Assembly: GCF_003026395.1 (NCBI RefSeq)
Contig: NZ_PYOO01000008.1
Span: forward strand, 1 to 64,000
Length of the DNA stretch: 64,000 nt
Direction of reading: 5' to 3'
Origin: Photobacterium iliopiscarium
Lineage (GTDB): Bacteria > Pseudomonadota > Gammaproteobacteria > Enterobacterales > Vibrionaceae
Shown: positions 45,223 to 54,039 of the stretch, one piece after another
Layout: every line of letters starts with the position of its first letter
Numbering within the stretch: the first letter of the stretch is position 1
Notes under the pieces: generated by a model
Told to the model about the DNA's origin: nothing
The model's input: only the letters and a program-made list of their open reading frames with translations
Databases searched by the model: none
Program-made: the position numbers and the translations under genes

Positions 45223-46011
45223 GTGATAGAAAACAACCAACAATTAAGTAACCGTTATGATGAACACGGTTACTTTGTGATTAGAAATTATTTCGACGAA
45301 GCTCAGATTTCATTGCTTAGAAAAGTGGTGTTGAAATTCCATGAATTGTGGAAAGCAGACAACAGAGAGTTTTATCATGAAGAAGCGTTTAATTCGTCTT
45401 TAATTACGGGCAGCGAATATCTACCCATTGATGATAGAACGGTACTTTTTGACTTCATCAGCTCAAAAAAGATCATGGACGTTGTTGATGCAGTGATACC
45501 TGAAAATCCTGCATTTATGAATACACAACTGTTCTTCAACCCTGTAAATCCGCAACAAAAAGACTTTTGGCATCGTGACTGTCAATATGACTATGATCTT
45601 GAAGACCAAATGAAAGTCATATTAGAAACGCAAGTGTTACATCTTCGCGTGCCTTTATTTGATGAACTTGGCATGGAAATCATCCCCGGCACACATAAGC
45701 GATGGGACAACGAAGAAGAGCACAATGTTCGCCAAGAAGAAAATGGTAAAGTCAGCAATGACAGCATCTCTGGCGGTAAACAAATTGGGTTAGCTGCGGG
45801 TGACTTGTTAGTGTTTTCAGCTGATATGATCCACCGAGGCTTATACGGCTTAGATCGTTTAGCATTGGATATTTTGATCTTTGACTCAGCGGCTGATTAT
45901 GTCGATTACGTGGATGATGATTGCTTACCGCCCCAATCAATATTAAATAAGATTGCCGATCCAAGGCTATTTCTCAACACCTTGCACTTAAAATCAATGG
46001 TGTGTGCTTAA
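45223..46011 (+). CDS. phytanoyl-CoA dioxygenase (PhyH)-family protein
   Basis: A 262-residue protein with the double-stranded beta-helix of Fe(II)/2-oxoglutarate oxygenases. The iron ligands are His117 and Asp119 (FWHRD) and His204 (MIHRGLYGLDR). Segments VPLFDELGMEIIPGTHKRW and GDLLVFSADMIHRG are typical. It probably hydroxylates a small molecule; the substrate is unknown. The start is GTG at 45223 with GAAGGT upstream. Repeat elements B and C lie immediately on each side, so it may have arrived with them. Confidence 0.85.
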   Translation: MIENNQQLSNRYDEHGYFVIRNYFDEAQISLLRKVVLKFHELWKADNREFYHEEAFNSSLITGSEYLPIDDRTVLFDFISSKKIMDVVDAVIPENPAFMNTQLFFNPVNPQQKDFWHRDCQYDYDLEDQMKVILETQVLHLRVPLFDELGMEIIPGTHKRWDNEEEHNVRQEENGKVSNDSISGGKQIGLAAGDLLVFSADMIHRGLYGLDRLALDILIFDSAADYVDYVDDDCLPPQSILNKIADPRLFLNTLHLKSMVCA

Positions 46012-46354
46012 AAAGATGGGACGGCCATAAAATTTATTAGATGTGACGGTTAATAATAACCGTCAATATTTATTATGCCGTATAAATACCCATCATTTTA
46101 AATAGAGAATACAGTGCCAACCCCCGTCATTCCCTACAGTGAATCTACTTACAGCGTGTTGAAATTTCAAAAATAAAGATATGGGTGTCCTGTTTTTTGC
46201 TGAAAATTGTGATTACTTAACATTATTTCTATTTATTTTCGTCATTATATTAATATGAGTTGTGGGGTATAATTTCAATTCAGGTAGCTAAGAAATACAC
46301 AATCTTGTAAGTTTATTTATATTGCGCCATAACGAAATAAGGAAGGGAATCTTT
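46012..46354. other. 343-bp region with repeat element C
   Basis: It contains element C (46018-46191) and the AT-rich leader of the next gene. The ribosome-binding site AAGGAAGGG (46339-46347) decides the start at 46355. Confidence 0.6.
46018..46191. mobile_element. inverted-repeat element C (174 bp)
   Basis: The left end GGGACGGCCATA (46018-46029) and right end TATGGGTGTCCT (46180-46191) pair over 9 of 12 positions. The internal hairpin GACGGTT-aataat-AACCGTC has two extra pairs relative to A. The ATCTACTTACAG motif is shared. The middle is ~40 bp longer than in A and B. Confidence 0.72.
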
Positions 46355-46738
46355 ATGTTATATCAAATGATGGTACTAATACATGTAACAAAGAAGAAAA
46401 GCTACTGTACTGGAAATGGACAATTCTTACTGGCAACTTCTCGAGAAAATCTTTTTGAAATAATTACAGATCCTAATCGTCATGGAGAACAAACATCAAC
46501 GTTTAACCAAAAATTTAGACCGTTATTTGATAAAAATCCTAACGAATTAGCGTTTGTACTCTTTGAAGGCGATAGTCGGGAAATTGTTGAATCTAAAGCT
46601 CGTGATTTTGCAGATGGAAGAGTCTGTAACTGTTTGACAAAAGCTCAAGGTGACCCCAAAAAACACTATGGTTTTCTAAAAAGTACACTGAACCCTGTGA
46701 TAATTACTATAGTACATACGTCCACCGAAGTAGCATAA
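46355..46738 (+). CDS. hypothetical protein (127 aa)
   Basis: A 127-residue protein from the ATG at 46355, chosen because AAGGAAGGG lies 7 nt upstream; an upstream open frame adds 11 residues. The sequence is mixed, with two Cys (RVCNCL) and a hydrophobic C-terminal strand. No family is recognised. It follows element C and is followed by a hairpin terminator. Confidence 0.6.
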   Translation: MLYQMMVLIHVTKKKSYCTGNGQFLLATSRENLFEIITDPNRHGEQTSTFNQKFRPLFDKNPNELAFVLFEGDSREIVESKARDFADGRVCNCLTKAQGDPKKHYGFLKSTLNPVIITIVHTSTEVA

Positions 46739-46779
46739 ATAATTATCACACAATATAACGATGTATGGTCATGTAACGG

Positions 46780-46808
46780 AAAAGACCGCTACAATGGGCG
46801 GTCTTTTA
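46780..46808 (+). terminator. terminator after the 46355 gene
   Basis: AAAAGACCGC and GCGGTCTTTT form a 10-bp stem with an 8-nt loop, followed by AACAAT. Confidence 0.8.
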
Positions 46809-46960
46809 ACAATAGTTATATTTATGCGTAATTACAATCACTGAACACCTACTTTTTATCATTCTGATTGAGAACAATAACATTGAATTTGCGAGTAAAA
46901 AGTTGCATCCTTCGCGCGTGAGATAATAAAAGCTATTTAGCGTTAATTTATGGAGGATTA

Positions 46961-47920
46961 ATGTTTAACAAGAAACCTTTTTTGTACAACATGTATGGAA
47001 TTATCGGAGTTATAGCTACACTTGTTAGTATTTATATTGCATATATAGAATTAAATCCAAACCCTATATCTATTTCAATGTCTATATTATCAAGTGAAAA
47101 AGTAACAGATGTTAAGATGGTCCCTGGAGTCCAAGCTAATTTCACTTATAAGGGTAGAGATGTATTAGGTCTTTGGAAAGTTAAAGTAAGACTTACGAAT
47201 ACTAGCGATCGAAATCTTATAGGTACAGGATTAAAAAGTGATTTACTTTATAGTTCAATACCTATTTCAATTAATAACAACTTTAAAGTAATTGACAACA
47301 ATTTAGAATTTGATTCTGTCGGTATAATATCAAAATATAATCAGGATAGTAATGTTGAAATATATTTTGAACAATGGAATGAAAAAGAGTCTGCTATTTT
47401 GGTTATATATTTAGAACAATTAGACTCTAAAAATATAATACCAACATTAGAGATTAAATCTAAAAGTTTAATTCACGGAAATATAATTATAACGGATGAT
47501 TCGAATATGTTTTATACCGTGAAAAGGAAAAAGCCTATATTTGATATGCCTAAATGGCTAGATTCATCAACAGAAATAATCACACTTGTCACATTGATTA
47601 CTTTTCTTTTATCGATTGTTATAACTTTAGTATTTACTCCAATTGACTTTTTCCGTTTTCAAAAATGGAAAAAAGAACACTCTGATAGTTTTAATAATCA
47701 TATCAACTCAATTATTAACAGCATAGATAACCTTGATATCATAAATATGCTGGAATCATATAAGAGCAAGCCTTATAAAGCACCTGATTGGGTTTGGAAG
47801 AATTTTAATGGTCAACAATATACAGAGACACAGCATACAGATACAATAAGGCAAACTGTAATAGTAGTTGTAATATATGCAATAGCTTTGTTATCAATTA
47901 TATTGCAGATGTTTATTTAA
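46961..47920 (+). CDS. hypothetical membrane protein (319 aa)
   Basis: A 319-residue protein. One N-terminal helix (about 8-26), a beta-rich extracytoplasmic region of about 170 residues, a second helix (about 205-228), a charged cytoplasmic region with helical heptads (about 230-290), and a last helix (about 299-318). No family is recognised. GGAGG precedes the ATG. Base composition is clearly more AT-rich than its neighbours. It is in an accessory stretch with the repeat elements and the toxin-antitoxin pair, so horizontal acquisition is plausible. Confidence 0.6.
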   Translation: MFNKKPFLYNMYGIIGVIATLVSIYIAYIELNPNPISISMSILSSEKVTDVKMVPGVQANFTYKGRDVLGLWKVKVRLTNTSDRNLIGTGLKSDLLYSSIPISINNNFKVIDNNLEFDSVGIISKYNQDSNVEIYFEQWNEKESAILVIYLEQLDSKNIIPTLEIKSKSLIHGNIIITDDSNMFYTVKRKKPIFDMPKWLDSSTEIITLVTLITFLLSIVITLVFTPIDFFRFQKWKKEHSDSFNNHINSIINSIDNLDIINMLESYKSKPYKAPDWVWKNFNGQQYTETQHTDTIRQTVIVVVIYAIALLSIILQMFI

Positions 47921-48248
47921 ATGTTCGTTGATGATTTTCAGTGAGATTTGATATTAAACAACTCTATTTAACAATAAATCACAGTTAAATGTTTGTTAAT
48001 TTTGTTACTGGGTATTTTAAAGGCCATTATGCTTCATTATCAGGGCGAAAGCATTAAATTTCTAAAGTTAAACAAAACTTATTAGTTCAATTTAAGTTAG
48101 TTTCGTTTGGGATACTTAAAATGAAAATTACTGAGTAAAGGTTTATCGTCAATTTCTCATATAGTGAAATGTTCAATGCGATAGTTTCGCCTTTAGTTGA
48201 GAACTGCTTGCGGATGCGTCTACCTTCTCGACCTTGTGGATAAAAAAT

Positions 48249-48287
48249 AGGACAGCTATAACTTTAGTGTAAAGATATGGTTGCCCT
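48249..48287. mobile_element. mini inverted-repeat element D (39 bp)
   Basis: AGGACAGCTATA (48249-48260) and TATGGTTGCCCT (48276-48287) are degenerate ends of the same family, with only 15 bp between. It may be an internally deleted copy. Confidence 0.5.
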
Positions 48288-48410
48288 GTGTTTTACTGTA
48301 TCTCTAAAGTAGATTGCCCTTACAGGATAAGACCTAGTGCTGTTTTAGGTGCGGGAATGCGTTTTTTTAAAATAGTGCATCCAATTATCGTTGTATTAAA
48401 ATCATTTACA

Positions 48411-48430
48411 TTAGTCCATATCTGGACTAA
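48411..48430. promoter_or_regulatory. 20-bp palindromic operator of the Xre-RES operon
   Basis: TTAGTCCA-TATC-TGGACTAA is a perfect 8-bp inverted repeat with a 4-bp centre, 33 bp before the antitoxin start. It is well placed for autorepression by the toxin-antitoxin complex. Confidence 0.8.
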
Positions 48431-48462
48431 ATTATAATAAAGCTCCATTTGAGGATTTTGTT

Positions 48463-48864
48463 ATGAGTTTAGCCAAAGAGAGTGGTTTTGATGCTAAAGC
48501 ATTAGCAATGGCTGGGTTTAAAGCTGCCGATAATATTTTATCGTCATGGGGATGCACTGCCCAGCAAAGCCAACATATTTTAAAGCTGTCAAAATCGTCA
48601 TATCATAAATTTAAAGTGACGCCTGAAACAACCAAATTAAGTGATGATCAACTAGAGCGTGTCAGCTATCTATTAAATATGCATCAAGCATTGCGTATTG
48701 TATTTAGTAACCCAGTTAATATTAGTAATTTTATGGGGATGAAAAATAACAATGATTATTTTTCAGGGCGTTCACCGCTGGAAATTATTGAATCAGGAAA
48801 GTTTGGTGATTTATATGAAGTTGCACGGCGTGTTGATGCGTTGAGAGGTGGGCTATGGGGATAG
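48463..48864 (+). CDS. antitoxin, Xre/MbcA/ParS type (DUF2384)
   Basis: A 133-residue protein. A helical N-terminal DNA-binding part (about 15-55) is followed by the DUF2384 toxin-binding domain (about 70-133), with FSNPVNISNFMGMKNNNDYFSGRSPLEIIESG, the usual pattern of this antitoxin class. It should bind and neutralise the RES toxin and repress the operon. GAGGATT precedes the ATG at 48463. The stop overlaps the toxin start by 10 bp. Confidence 0.92.
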   Translation: MSLAKESGFDAKALAMAGFKAADNILSSWGCTAQQSQHILKLSKSSYHKFKVTPETTKLSDDQLERVSYLLNMHQALRIVFSNPVNISNFMGMKNNNDYFSGRSPLEIIESGKFGDLYEVARRVDALRGGLWG

Positions 48865-49538
48865 AAGATAGCCAGTTAATGATGAAAGGCCATCGATTAA
48901 TTAATACTAAATACCCTACGATTAATCTATTTGATGATGTGGCGAGTCCTGAAGAATTTGAAATGTTATATGCAATTCAAGCAATGACAAATCCTCGGTT
49001 ACGTGATGAAGTGGGGAATATATCATTAATCAATACATCAGAGATTCCATTTCACTGCGAACGTGGGCGTAGTTATGCGGTTGCCCCATTTACACATATT
49101 AATCCTAATGGTGGTCGATTTAACGATGGGTATTTTGGCGCATTGTATATTGCATTAAGTGAAGAGACTGCCGCATTAGAAGTTAAATATCATCAAGAAA
49201 AGTATTGGTCGAATATTGAAGGCTTAGAATATGATCGCTTCGTATTTAGAAATTTAATTGTTAGCTATGATCTAGAATCTTGCCATGAAGTGACACATAA
49301 GGATGATGACATACTTAATCTTAATTCTTATGTTGCTTCACAGCAATTAGCGCGTGAATTAAAGAAAGATAACTGCCAAGCGGTAAAATATCCCTCAGTA
49401 CGTTCAGAGTTGGGCATCTGTTGGGCGCTATTTACGCCAAAGCCTGTTTATGATGTTGTGCAATCGAACCTTCTGGAAATGATTTGGGATGGTAAGAAGA
49501 TAGCTGAAGTAAATAAGATTAATCATATGAATATTTAG
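48855..49538 (+). CDS. RES-domain toxin
   Basis: A 227-residue toxin of the RES family (PF08808), whose known members cleave or modify NAD+. Arg88 (GGRFND), Tyr98 (ALYIA), Glu104/Glu109 (SEETAALEV) and Ser181 (KYPSVRSE) match the conserved set. The domain covers about residues 70-215. The ATG at 48855 lies inside the antitoxin's last codons, so translation is coupled. The operon has a perfect palindrome upstream. All key residues are present, so the toxin is probably active. Confidence 0.9.
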   Translation: MGIEDSQLMMKGHRLINTKYPTINLFDDVASPEEFEMLYAIQAMTNPRLRDEVGNISLINTSEIPFHCERGRSYAVAPFTHINPNGGRFNDGYFGALYIALSEETAALEVKYHQEKYWSNIEGLEYDRFVFRNLIVSYDLESCHEVTHKDDDILNLNSYVASQQLARELKKDNCQAVKYPSVRSELGICWALFTPKPVYDVVQSNLLEMIWDGKKIAEVNKINHMNI

Positions 49539-49635
49539 TTGTCGCCACTTTGTCACCCCTTGCTAGATTTTACTCTAAATACGTCCTAGTATACTCATTT
49601 AATAACTTTGTATTTTTATTCATTAGTTTGAATAA

Positions 49636-49662
49636 AAAACGGCCACCCAAAGGCAGCCGTTA
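49636..49662 (-). terminator. weak hairpin after the carboxypeptidase
   Basis: AACGGC and GCCGTT pair around a 12-nt loop, with an A-run before it that reads as T-run on the minus strand (TTTTTATT). Confidence 0.5.
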
Positions 49663-49687
49663 ATATTATACGTAGCAACAATTAGTC

Positions 49688-50833
49688 TTAACGAAGATCA
49701 TCAGTAACAGCAAGCACTGCTGCTAGCGTGTCATGACCAAAGCCGATACTACGCTCTGGAGACCAGCCGTATAGGCTATCTGGCTGATTGTTATGATCTT
49801 TAAATGGCATTTCAACAGTGTAAGACAAGCAGTTAAATTGCTCGCCAACCCAGTTTGATGCCACTGTTAAGTTAGCTTCGCCTGGTTTATCTTTGCCGTA
49901 GCCGTGTTTGTCTTGGAATTCTGGCGTTACAGTTAATAGCGCTTGTTTGAATTTATTTTCAAGATTTTCAAGGCGTGCATCGTATGATGGAATGCCTTCA
50001 GAACCAGCAACAAAGTTAAATGGAATTGCTTCATCGCCGTGGATATCAAGGAACATATCTACGCCAGTTGCTAGCATTTTCTCACGTACGTAGAATACTT
50101 CAGGGCTGTTTTCTAGTGATGGTGTTTGCCACTCACGGTTAAGGTTCACACCAATCGCATTTAAGCGTAGATGACCACGTGCGCTGCCATCTGGGTTCAT
50201 GTTAGGCACAACATAGAATACGGCTTTGTTTAATAGGGCACGACCAACAGTGTCAGTTTCATCTAACAAGCGTTGTACTAAGCCTTCAACAAACCATTCT
50301 GCCATGGTTTCACCTGGGTGCTGACGTGCAATAACCCAGATTTTTTTCTTTGGTGCTTCTTCGTTATCTACGGCGTGTTCATCACCGATCACTAATAGGC
50401 TAACATCGCGATTATCAAGCGTATGACCTAATGTTTCTAGGCGGCAGTTGTAATGGCTTTGTGCAAGGTGCAATAGATCTTGATGACGATCGTAGCTGTA
50501 GGGTGCAAAGTAAGCGAAGTACATTGATTCATTTTCAGGAATAACAGTGAACGTTAAGTTGTCACCATCAAACTCTGAAGGGATACGGAACCACTCTTCA
50601 CGATCATAAGAGGCCACAACATCATAGCCATTCCAACCTTCAGGGTAGGCTGAGTTAGCTAGATCTAATAACGTAATAGTATGAGGCTGTTGAGCTTCTG
50701 ATTCTAAACGGAAGTGAAACCATTGATGAAGTTCAGATTGGTTATCGTTAGGAATACTGAGTTGAATGTCGTCTTTGCTCTCTGCTTTAACAACATTGAT
50801 GCTACCGCTTTCGAAGTTACTGAAAATTTTCAT
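49688..50833 (-). CDS. M14-family cytosolic carboxypeptidase
   Basis: A 381-residue zinc carboxypeptidase. An N-terminal beta-sandwich (about 1-120) precedes the M14 domain. The zinc ligands are His172 and Glu175 (RQHPGETMAEW) and the His of FLDIHGDE. Other marks are VPNMNPDGSARGHLR and NAIGVNLNREW. It resembles the cytosolic carboxypeptidase/AGBL-like subgroup of M14. It may remove C-terminal residues from proteins or peptides. No signal peptide is seen, and the gene stands alone. Confidence 0.9.
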   Translation of the reverse strand: MKIFSNFESGSINVVKAESKDDIQLSIPNDNQSELHQWFHFRLESEAQQPHTITLLDLANSAYPEGWNGYDVVASYDREEWFRIPSEFDGDNLTFTVIPENESMYFAYFAPYSYDRHQDLLHLAQSHYNCRLETLGHTLDNRDVSLLVIGDEHAVDNEEAPKKKIWVIARQHPGETMAEWFVEGLVQRLLDETDTVGRALLNKAVFYVVPNMNPDGSARGHLRLNAIGVNLNREWQTPSLENSPEVFYVREKMLATGVDMFLDIHGDEAIPFNFVAGSEGIPSYDARLENLENKFKQALLTVTPEFQDKHGYGKDKPGEANLTVASNWVGEQFNCLSYTVEMPFKDHNNQPDSLYGWSPERSIGFGHDTLAAVLAVTDDLR

Positions 50834-51235
50834 GAGGGTTACTCGTTATCTTTATAAGTATTGAATTAGGCTATCACAAACCACTGCAATCGATAATGAT
50901 TTTTGTTCATCAAAATAAGGTTTCATTGTTAGGTTGAGTGAATAATCATCAATGGCGCTATGTGGTGTGATAAATCGGTAAAAATCGCGATGATAAGTTG
51001 ATGTTTTAAGTGTTGTTGGAATCTAATAATACGGCTTAAGGTAATTTACAATAAAAATGCATAGATTGTATTAAAACAGCTATTAAAGAACAGTTGTGTG
51101 ATTAAACGGGCTTTTAAGTGATAATTTATGCATTTGTTGCTGATGAAATTAATTTTGTGCAGCTGGTGATCTTAAAAACTGTGTGTTATTGGTATCTGTT
51201 ATTAGTTTTAAATATTTGTCTGGTAATAACACAGA
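50834..51235. other. 402-bp region between carboxypeptidase and FUSC gene
   Basis: AT-rich. A 9-bp inverted repeat (TGTGTTATT at 51182-51190, AATAACACA at 51225-51233) ends 2 bp before the FUSC start and replaces an obvious Shine-Dalgarno sequence. No gene is seen. Confidence 0.45.
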
Positions 51236-52282
51236 ATGAAAACCTTTCACCAACAGATCATTAAGCACATGCGTTTATTTCATGTGCTGCGTATTATTAT
51301 TGCCTGCATGGTTGCTTTTTCGATCGATATTGTTTTTAAATTACCCTATGGCACATGGGCGCCAATTACTATTATTGTAGTGATGTCGGCGAAGTATTCA
51401 GGCGAAGTGTCAGATAAAGCCAGTCAGCGAATACTCGGTACCACCATTGGGGCAATTTTAGGTCTGTCGTTGTATTTTTTCCCTGTTGATAATGTTTATT
51501 GGCACTATGGTTCATTAATCGTGATGCTTAGTGTGTCGCTGTACTTTACTCTAGGAAAATACTCTTACAGTGCGATTTTAACTTCGGTGACATTGGTGCT
51601 GGTTGCGGGTAGTGGTCCTGGAGATTTACATATTGCATTATGGCGTACGACTAATGTGTTATGGGGTGGGTTAGTGGCGATTATTGCGAGCCAATATTTG
51701 TTTCCGGCTAAAGCGACCGATCATTTCAAATTAGTATGTGGTGATTTTTTACGTGTGTTTCATCAAAACTATTCTGAGCATAATGCACTGGTTAATAGTG
51801 ATGATGCTTACCGCGAAATATCGTTATCTCAGTTACGCCAAACATTAAATAAGATCACGTCATTAGAATCGAGTATTGGTCATGAATCGCCTGCAATGAA
51901 ACAGCCTGTTAAAAAGGCGATTGCTTGTCAGGTAAGAATGTTCAATTTATTAGAAAATATTATTCAGACACAATGGCGACATCAATACAGCAAAGAAAAA
52001 GTACAAGAAATACGGGCTTTATCGCAAGCAAAAGAGCAGTTATCGCGAATGTGTGAACAATGTGGTGACGACTTATTATCACCCCAAAGGCCATTAATGG
52101 TGATCAATAAAAGTCAGCTTGAAATTTTAGCGTTATATCCTAAGTTAGCGACAAATGTTGATAGCCGAACGGATATCAGCTATTACGGCTATTTGTGGCT
52201 TAATCGAGAATTGGCACGTCAGGTTGCTGAGCTTTCTGAATGGTTGTGCCAATTTGAAACGATTAAAAATGATGCACAGTAG
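51236..52282 (+). CDS. FUSC-family inner-membrane protein
   Basis: A 348-residue protein. About six transmembrane helices in the first ~160 residues match the FUSC/aromatic-acid-exporter (YccS/AaeB-type) half, with PYGTWAPITIIVVMSAKYSGEVSDKA. The cytoplasmic C-terminus (about 165-348) is helical. It is shorter than the ~700-residue two-half members, so it may act as a dimer. The exported substrate is unknown. The ATG at 51236 has no clear ribosome-binding site and is preceded by a hairpin-capable inverted repeat. It converges with the cytochrome gene. Confidence 0.82.
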   Translation: MKTFHQQIIKHMRLFHVLRIIIACMVAFSIDIVFKLPYGTWAPITIIVVMSAKYSGEVSDKASQRILGTTIGAILGLSLYFFPVDNVYWHYGSLIVMLSVSLYFTLGKYSYSAILTSVTLVLVAGSGPGDLHIALWRTTNVLWGGLVAIIASQYLFPAKATDHFKLVCGDFLRVFHQNYSEHNALVNSDDAYREISLSQLRQTLNKITSLESSIGHESPAMKQPVKKAIACQVRMFNLLENIIQTQWRHQYSKEKVQEIRALSQAKEQLSRMCEQCGDDLLSPQRPLMVINKSQLEILALYPKLATNVDSRTDISYYGYLWLNRELARQVAELSEWLCQFETIKNDAQ

Positions 52283-52297
52283 TGTCAGCAGTAATGA

Positions 52298-52636
52298 TTA
52301 TTTCATCGCTGAATAATAAGCGGCAATATCCGCTAGATCTTGTGTGTTGAGGTTCTGTAATTGACCTTTCATCATGGTTGCCATTGGGCCAATACGCATG
52401 TCATTAGTATAAGCAAGCATTGCATCATAAAGGTATTGCTGTTGTTGGCCTGCAAGGTTGGGGTAACTCGGTTGCGGCGCAATACCATTACTACCATGGC
52501 AGAAACGGCAACTTGGGGTTTTAATTTCCCCTTTGCTGGTATCACCTTTTGGCATTGCGTAAGCGTTAGTGCTCATTGCGCTAATAAGCAATATAGCGGT
52601 TGTTAGGGTGCGAAAACCGTTAAATAGGTATGTCAT
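52298..52636 (-). CDS. monohaem cytochrome c, c553-like
   Basis: A 112-residue periplasmic protein. Signal peptide (about 1-27, NAYAM) and one haem site Cys43-x2-Cys46-His47 (CRFCHG). The Met axial ligand is probably in GPMATMMKGQL. The pattern (YPNLAGQQQQYLYDAMLAYTND) is that of class I cytochromes c4/c5-c553. It carries electrons in the periplasm. It is 16 bp from the convergent FUSC stop. Confidence 0.9.
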   Translation of the reverse strand: MTYLFNGFRTLTTAILLISAMSTNAYAMPKGDTSKGEIKTPSCRFCHGSNGIAPQPSYPNLAGQQQQYLYDAMLAYTNDMRIGPMATMMKGQLQNLNTQDLADIAAYYSAMK

Positions 52637-52783
52637 TATAAGCCATCAGTTGTAAGGGATATGATTATCATAGTAAAACGATACCATAACTAATCAATGA
52701 CTTAACCTGTGTTTTTTGCGTAAAGAGTGTAACAATAAATGTCATAGAAAATTACAATCTATGCCTTGGTGTTGATTATAATA

Positions 52784-53755
52784 TTAGCTATCAGGATTAT
52801 TACGTACTCGAATAAAACGTGCAAAACGAGGGATGCCACGGTCGGTATAGCCGTTGTAGCGATATTGAATGGTGGTGCCTATCGCCGGTGGTGATTGTCG
52901 CTGTTGATCATTAAAACCTGATCCTATTTTAAAGGTGTTATTAGAGGCTGTTTTCACCCACACCGATCCCATCATACCTTGGTACTTCCCATTACCTTCT
53001 TCATAACCAATAACGATCGCTTCAGCATCGTGGTGGTTTTTGAGTTTTAATAAATGCTCCGTTCGACCAGAAGTATAGTTATTAGATTTATGATGCAGCA
53101 TTAAGCCTTCACCATCATGACTACTTATAATATCGAGCCATTGCACTAAGATTGCCAGATTATCGAGCGATTTATGTTCAACCCATTGTAAGTGTTTAAG
53201 GGGCTGATTGTTTTGATCGCGTTGTTGCTCAATTAATACCTGTAGTTGACGGTAACGATCGCTGAATGGCGCGCTATTATGGGGCAGATCAAACACCATG
53301 TAATTGATATTTTCCCATGCCTGATGGTCAGGTTCATTATCAAGTACAATTCGTGTTAATGCTTGAAATTGGCCTCGTTCAATCCACAACTCGCCATCTA
53401 ATGCTGTGCTCGGAAAGTTGGCATAAAACCATGCTGGTGCGTGAATAATCTTCCCTGTTTTAGTGAGAAGTTGCTGACCATTCCAATAGGCGCGAATGCC
53501 GTCTAATTTTTCGCTTACTAAATAATCAGTAACCGTGAAAATATCGTGAATTTGATTATCATCACTATAATGTACGGCATTGAGTTGATCGCTAGGTAAA
53601 CTTTTAGCCAACATTAGTTGTGGTTGTTCTGCTGCAAGTGGAAAACTCAATGAGAGGCTAATTAAGGCTGCTATTGGGGTTAAATGCTTATTAAAATGTT
53701 GAAATCTAAAGCTATCATGGCAATGTGACAGCGGCTGATATTGTAATAATGGCAT
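52784..53755 (-). CDS. ligE: periplasmic ATP-dependent DNA ligase LigE
   Basis: A 323-residue protein. Signal-like segment (about 25-42, LSLSFPLAAEQ); ligase nucleotidyltransferase domain with motif I Lys83 (SEKLDGIRAYW), DGELWI, and VIGYEEGNGKYQGMMGS; OB-fold end with FARFIRVRNNP. This is the exported, DNA-binding-domain-lacking ATP ligase of proteobacteria (Lig E). It is thought to seal nicked DNA in the periplasm, perhaps during uptake. The N-terminal ~24 residues before the signal are unusual and a shorter start may be used. Confidence 0.88.
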   Translation of the reverse strand: MPLLQYQPLSHCHDSFRFQHFNKHLTPIAALISLSLSFPLAAEQPQLMLAKSLPSDQLNAVHYSDDNQIHDIFTVTDYLVSEKLDGIRAYWNGQQLLTKTGKIIHAPAWFYANFPSTALDGELWIERGQFQALTRIVLDNEPDHQAWENINYMVFDLPHNSAPFSDRYRQLQVLIEQQRDQNNQPLKHLQWVEHKSLDNLAILVQWLDIISSHDGEGLMLHHKSNNYTSGRTEHLLKLKNHHDAEAIVIGYEEGNGKYQGMMGSVWVKTASNNTFKIGSGFNDQQRQSPPAIGTTIQYRYNGYTDRGIPRFARFIRVRNNPDS

Positions 53756-54039
53756 GATGTATTCCTAGTAAGCACAAGAGGTATAACTGTAAATAAATGC
53801 CTCTGGTGGGTAAATTACAATACTCTACTTTTGGTGATGTTTGTGCTGATGTTAGAGTTACGGAATGTGAACTAAGTTACAGTTACATAATTTATGTGTC
53901 AAAGGTGCTAAATAGGAATGTAATATGTGAGCAATAATTATGTTTTAAATGATAAAAAAAGTCACTTATTAACTGTGTTTATCGACAAGCTAGGGTAAAA
54001 TTCTGCCACTAATGAACTCTTTATGTGGTATTTGTCATC

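Larger units (their letters stand above)
47921..48462. other. 542-bp region before the toxin-antitoxin operon
   Basis: It holds the 65-bp stretch similar to 10570-10637, the mini element D (48249-48287) and the palindrome of the TA promoter (48411-48430). No gene is seen. Confidence 0.55.

Noticed and set aside
44287-48462. integron cassette array
   Set aside because: Small genes alternate with repeats, but the repeats lack the RYYYAAC and GTTRRRY ends of attC sites, and no integrase is present.
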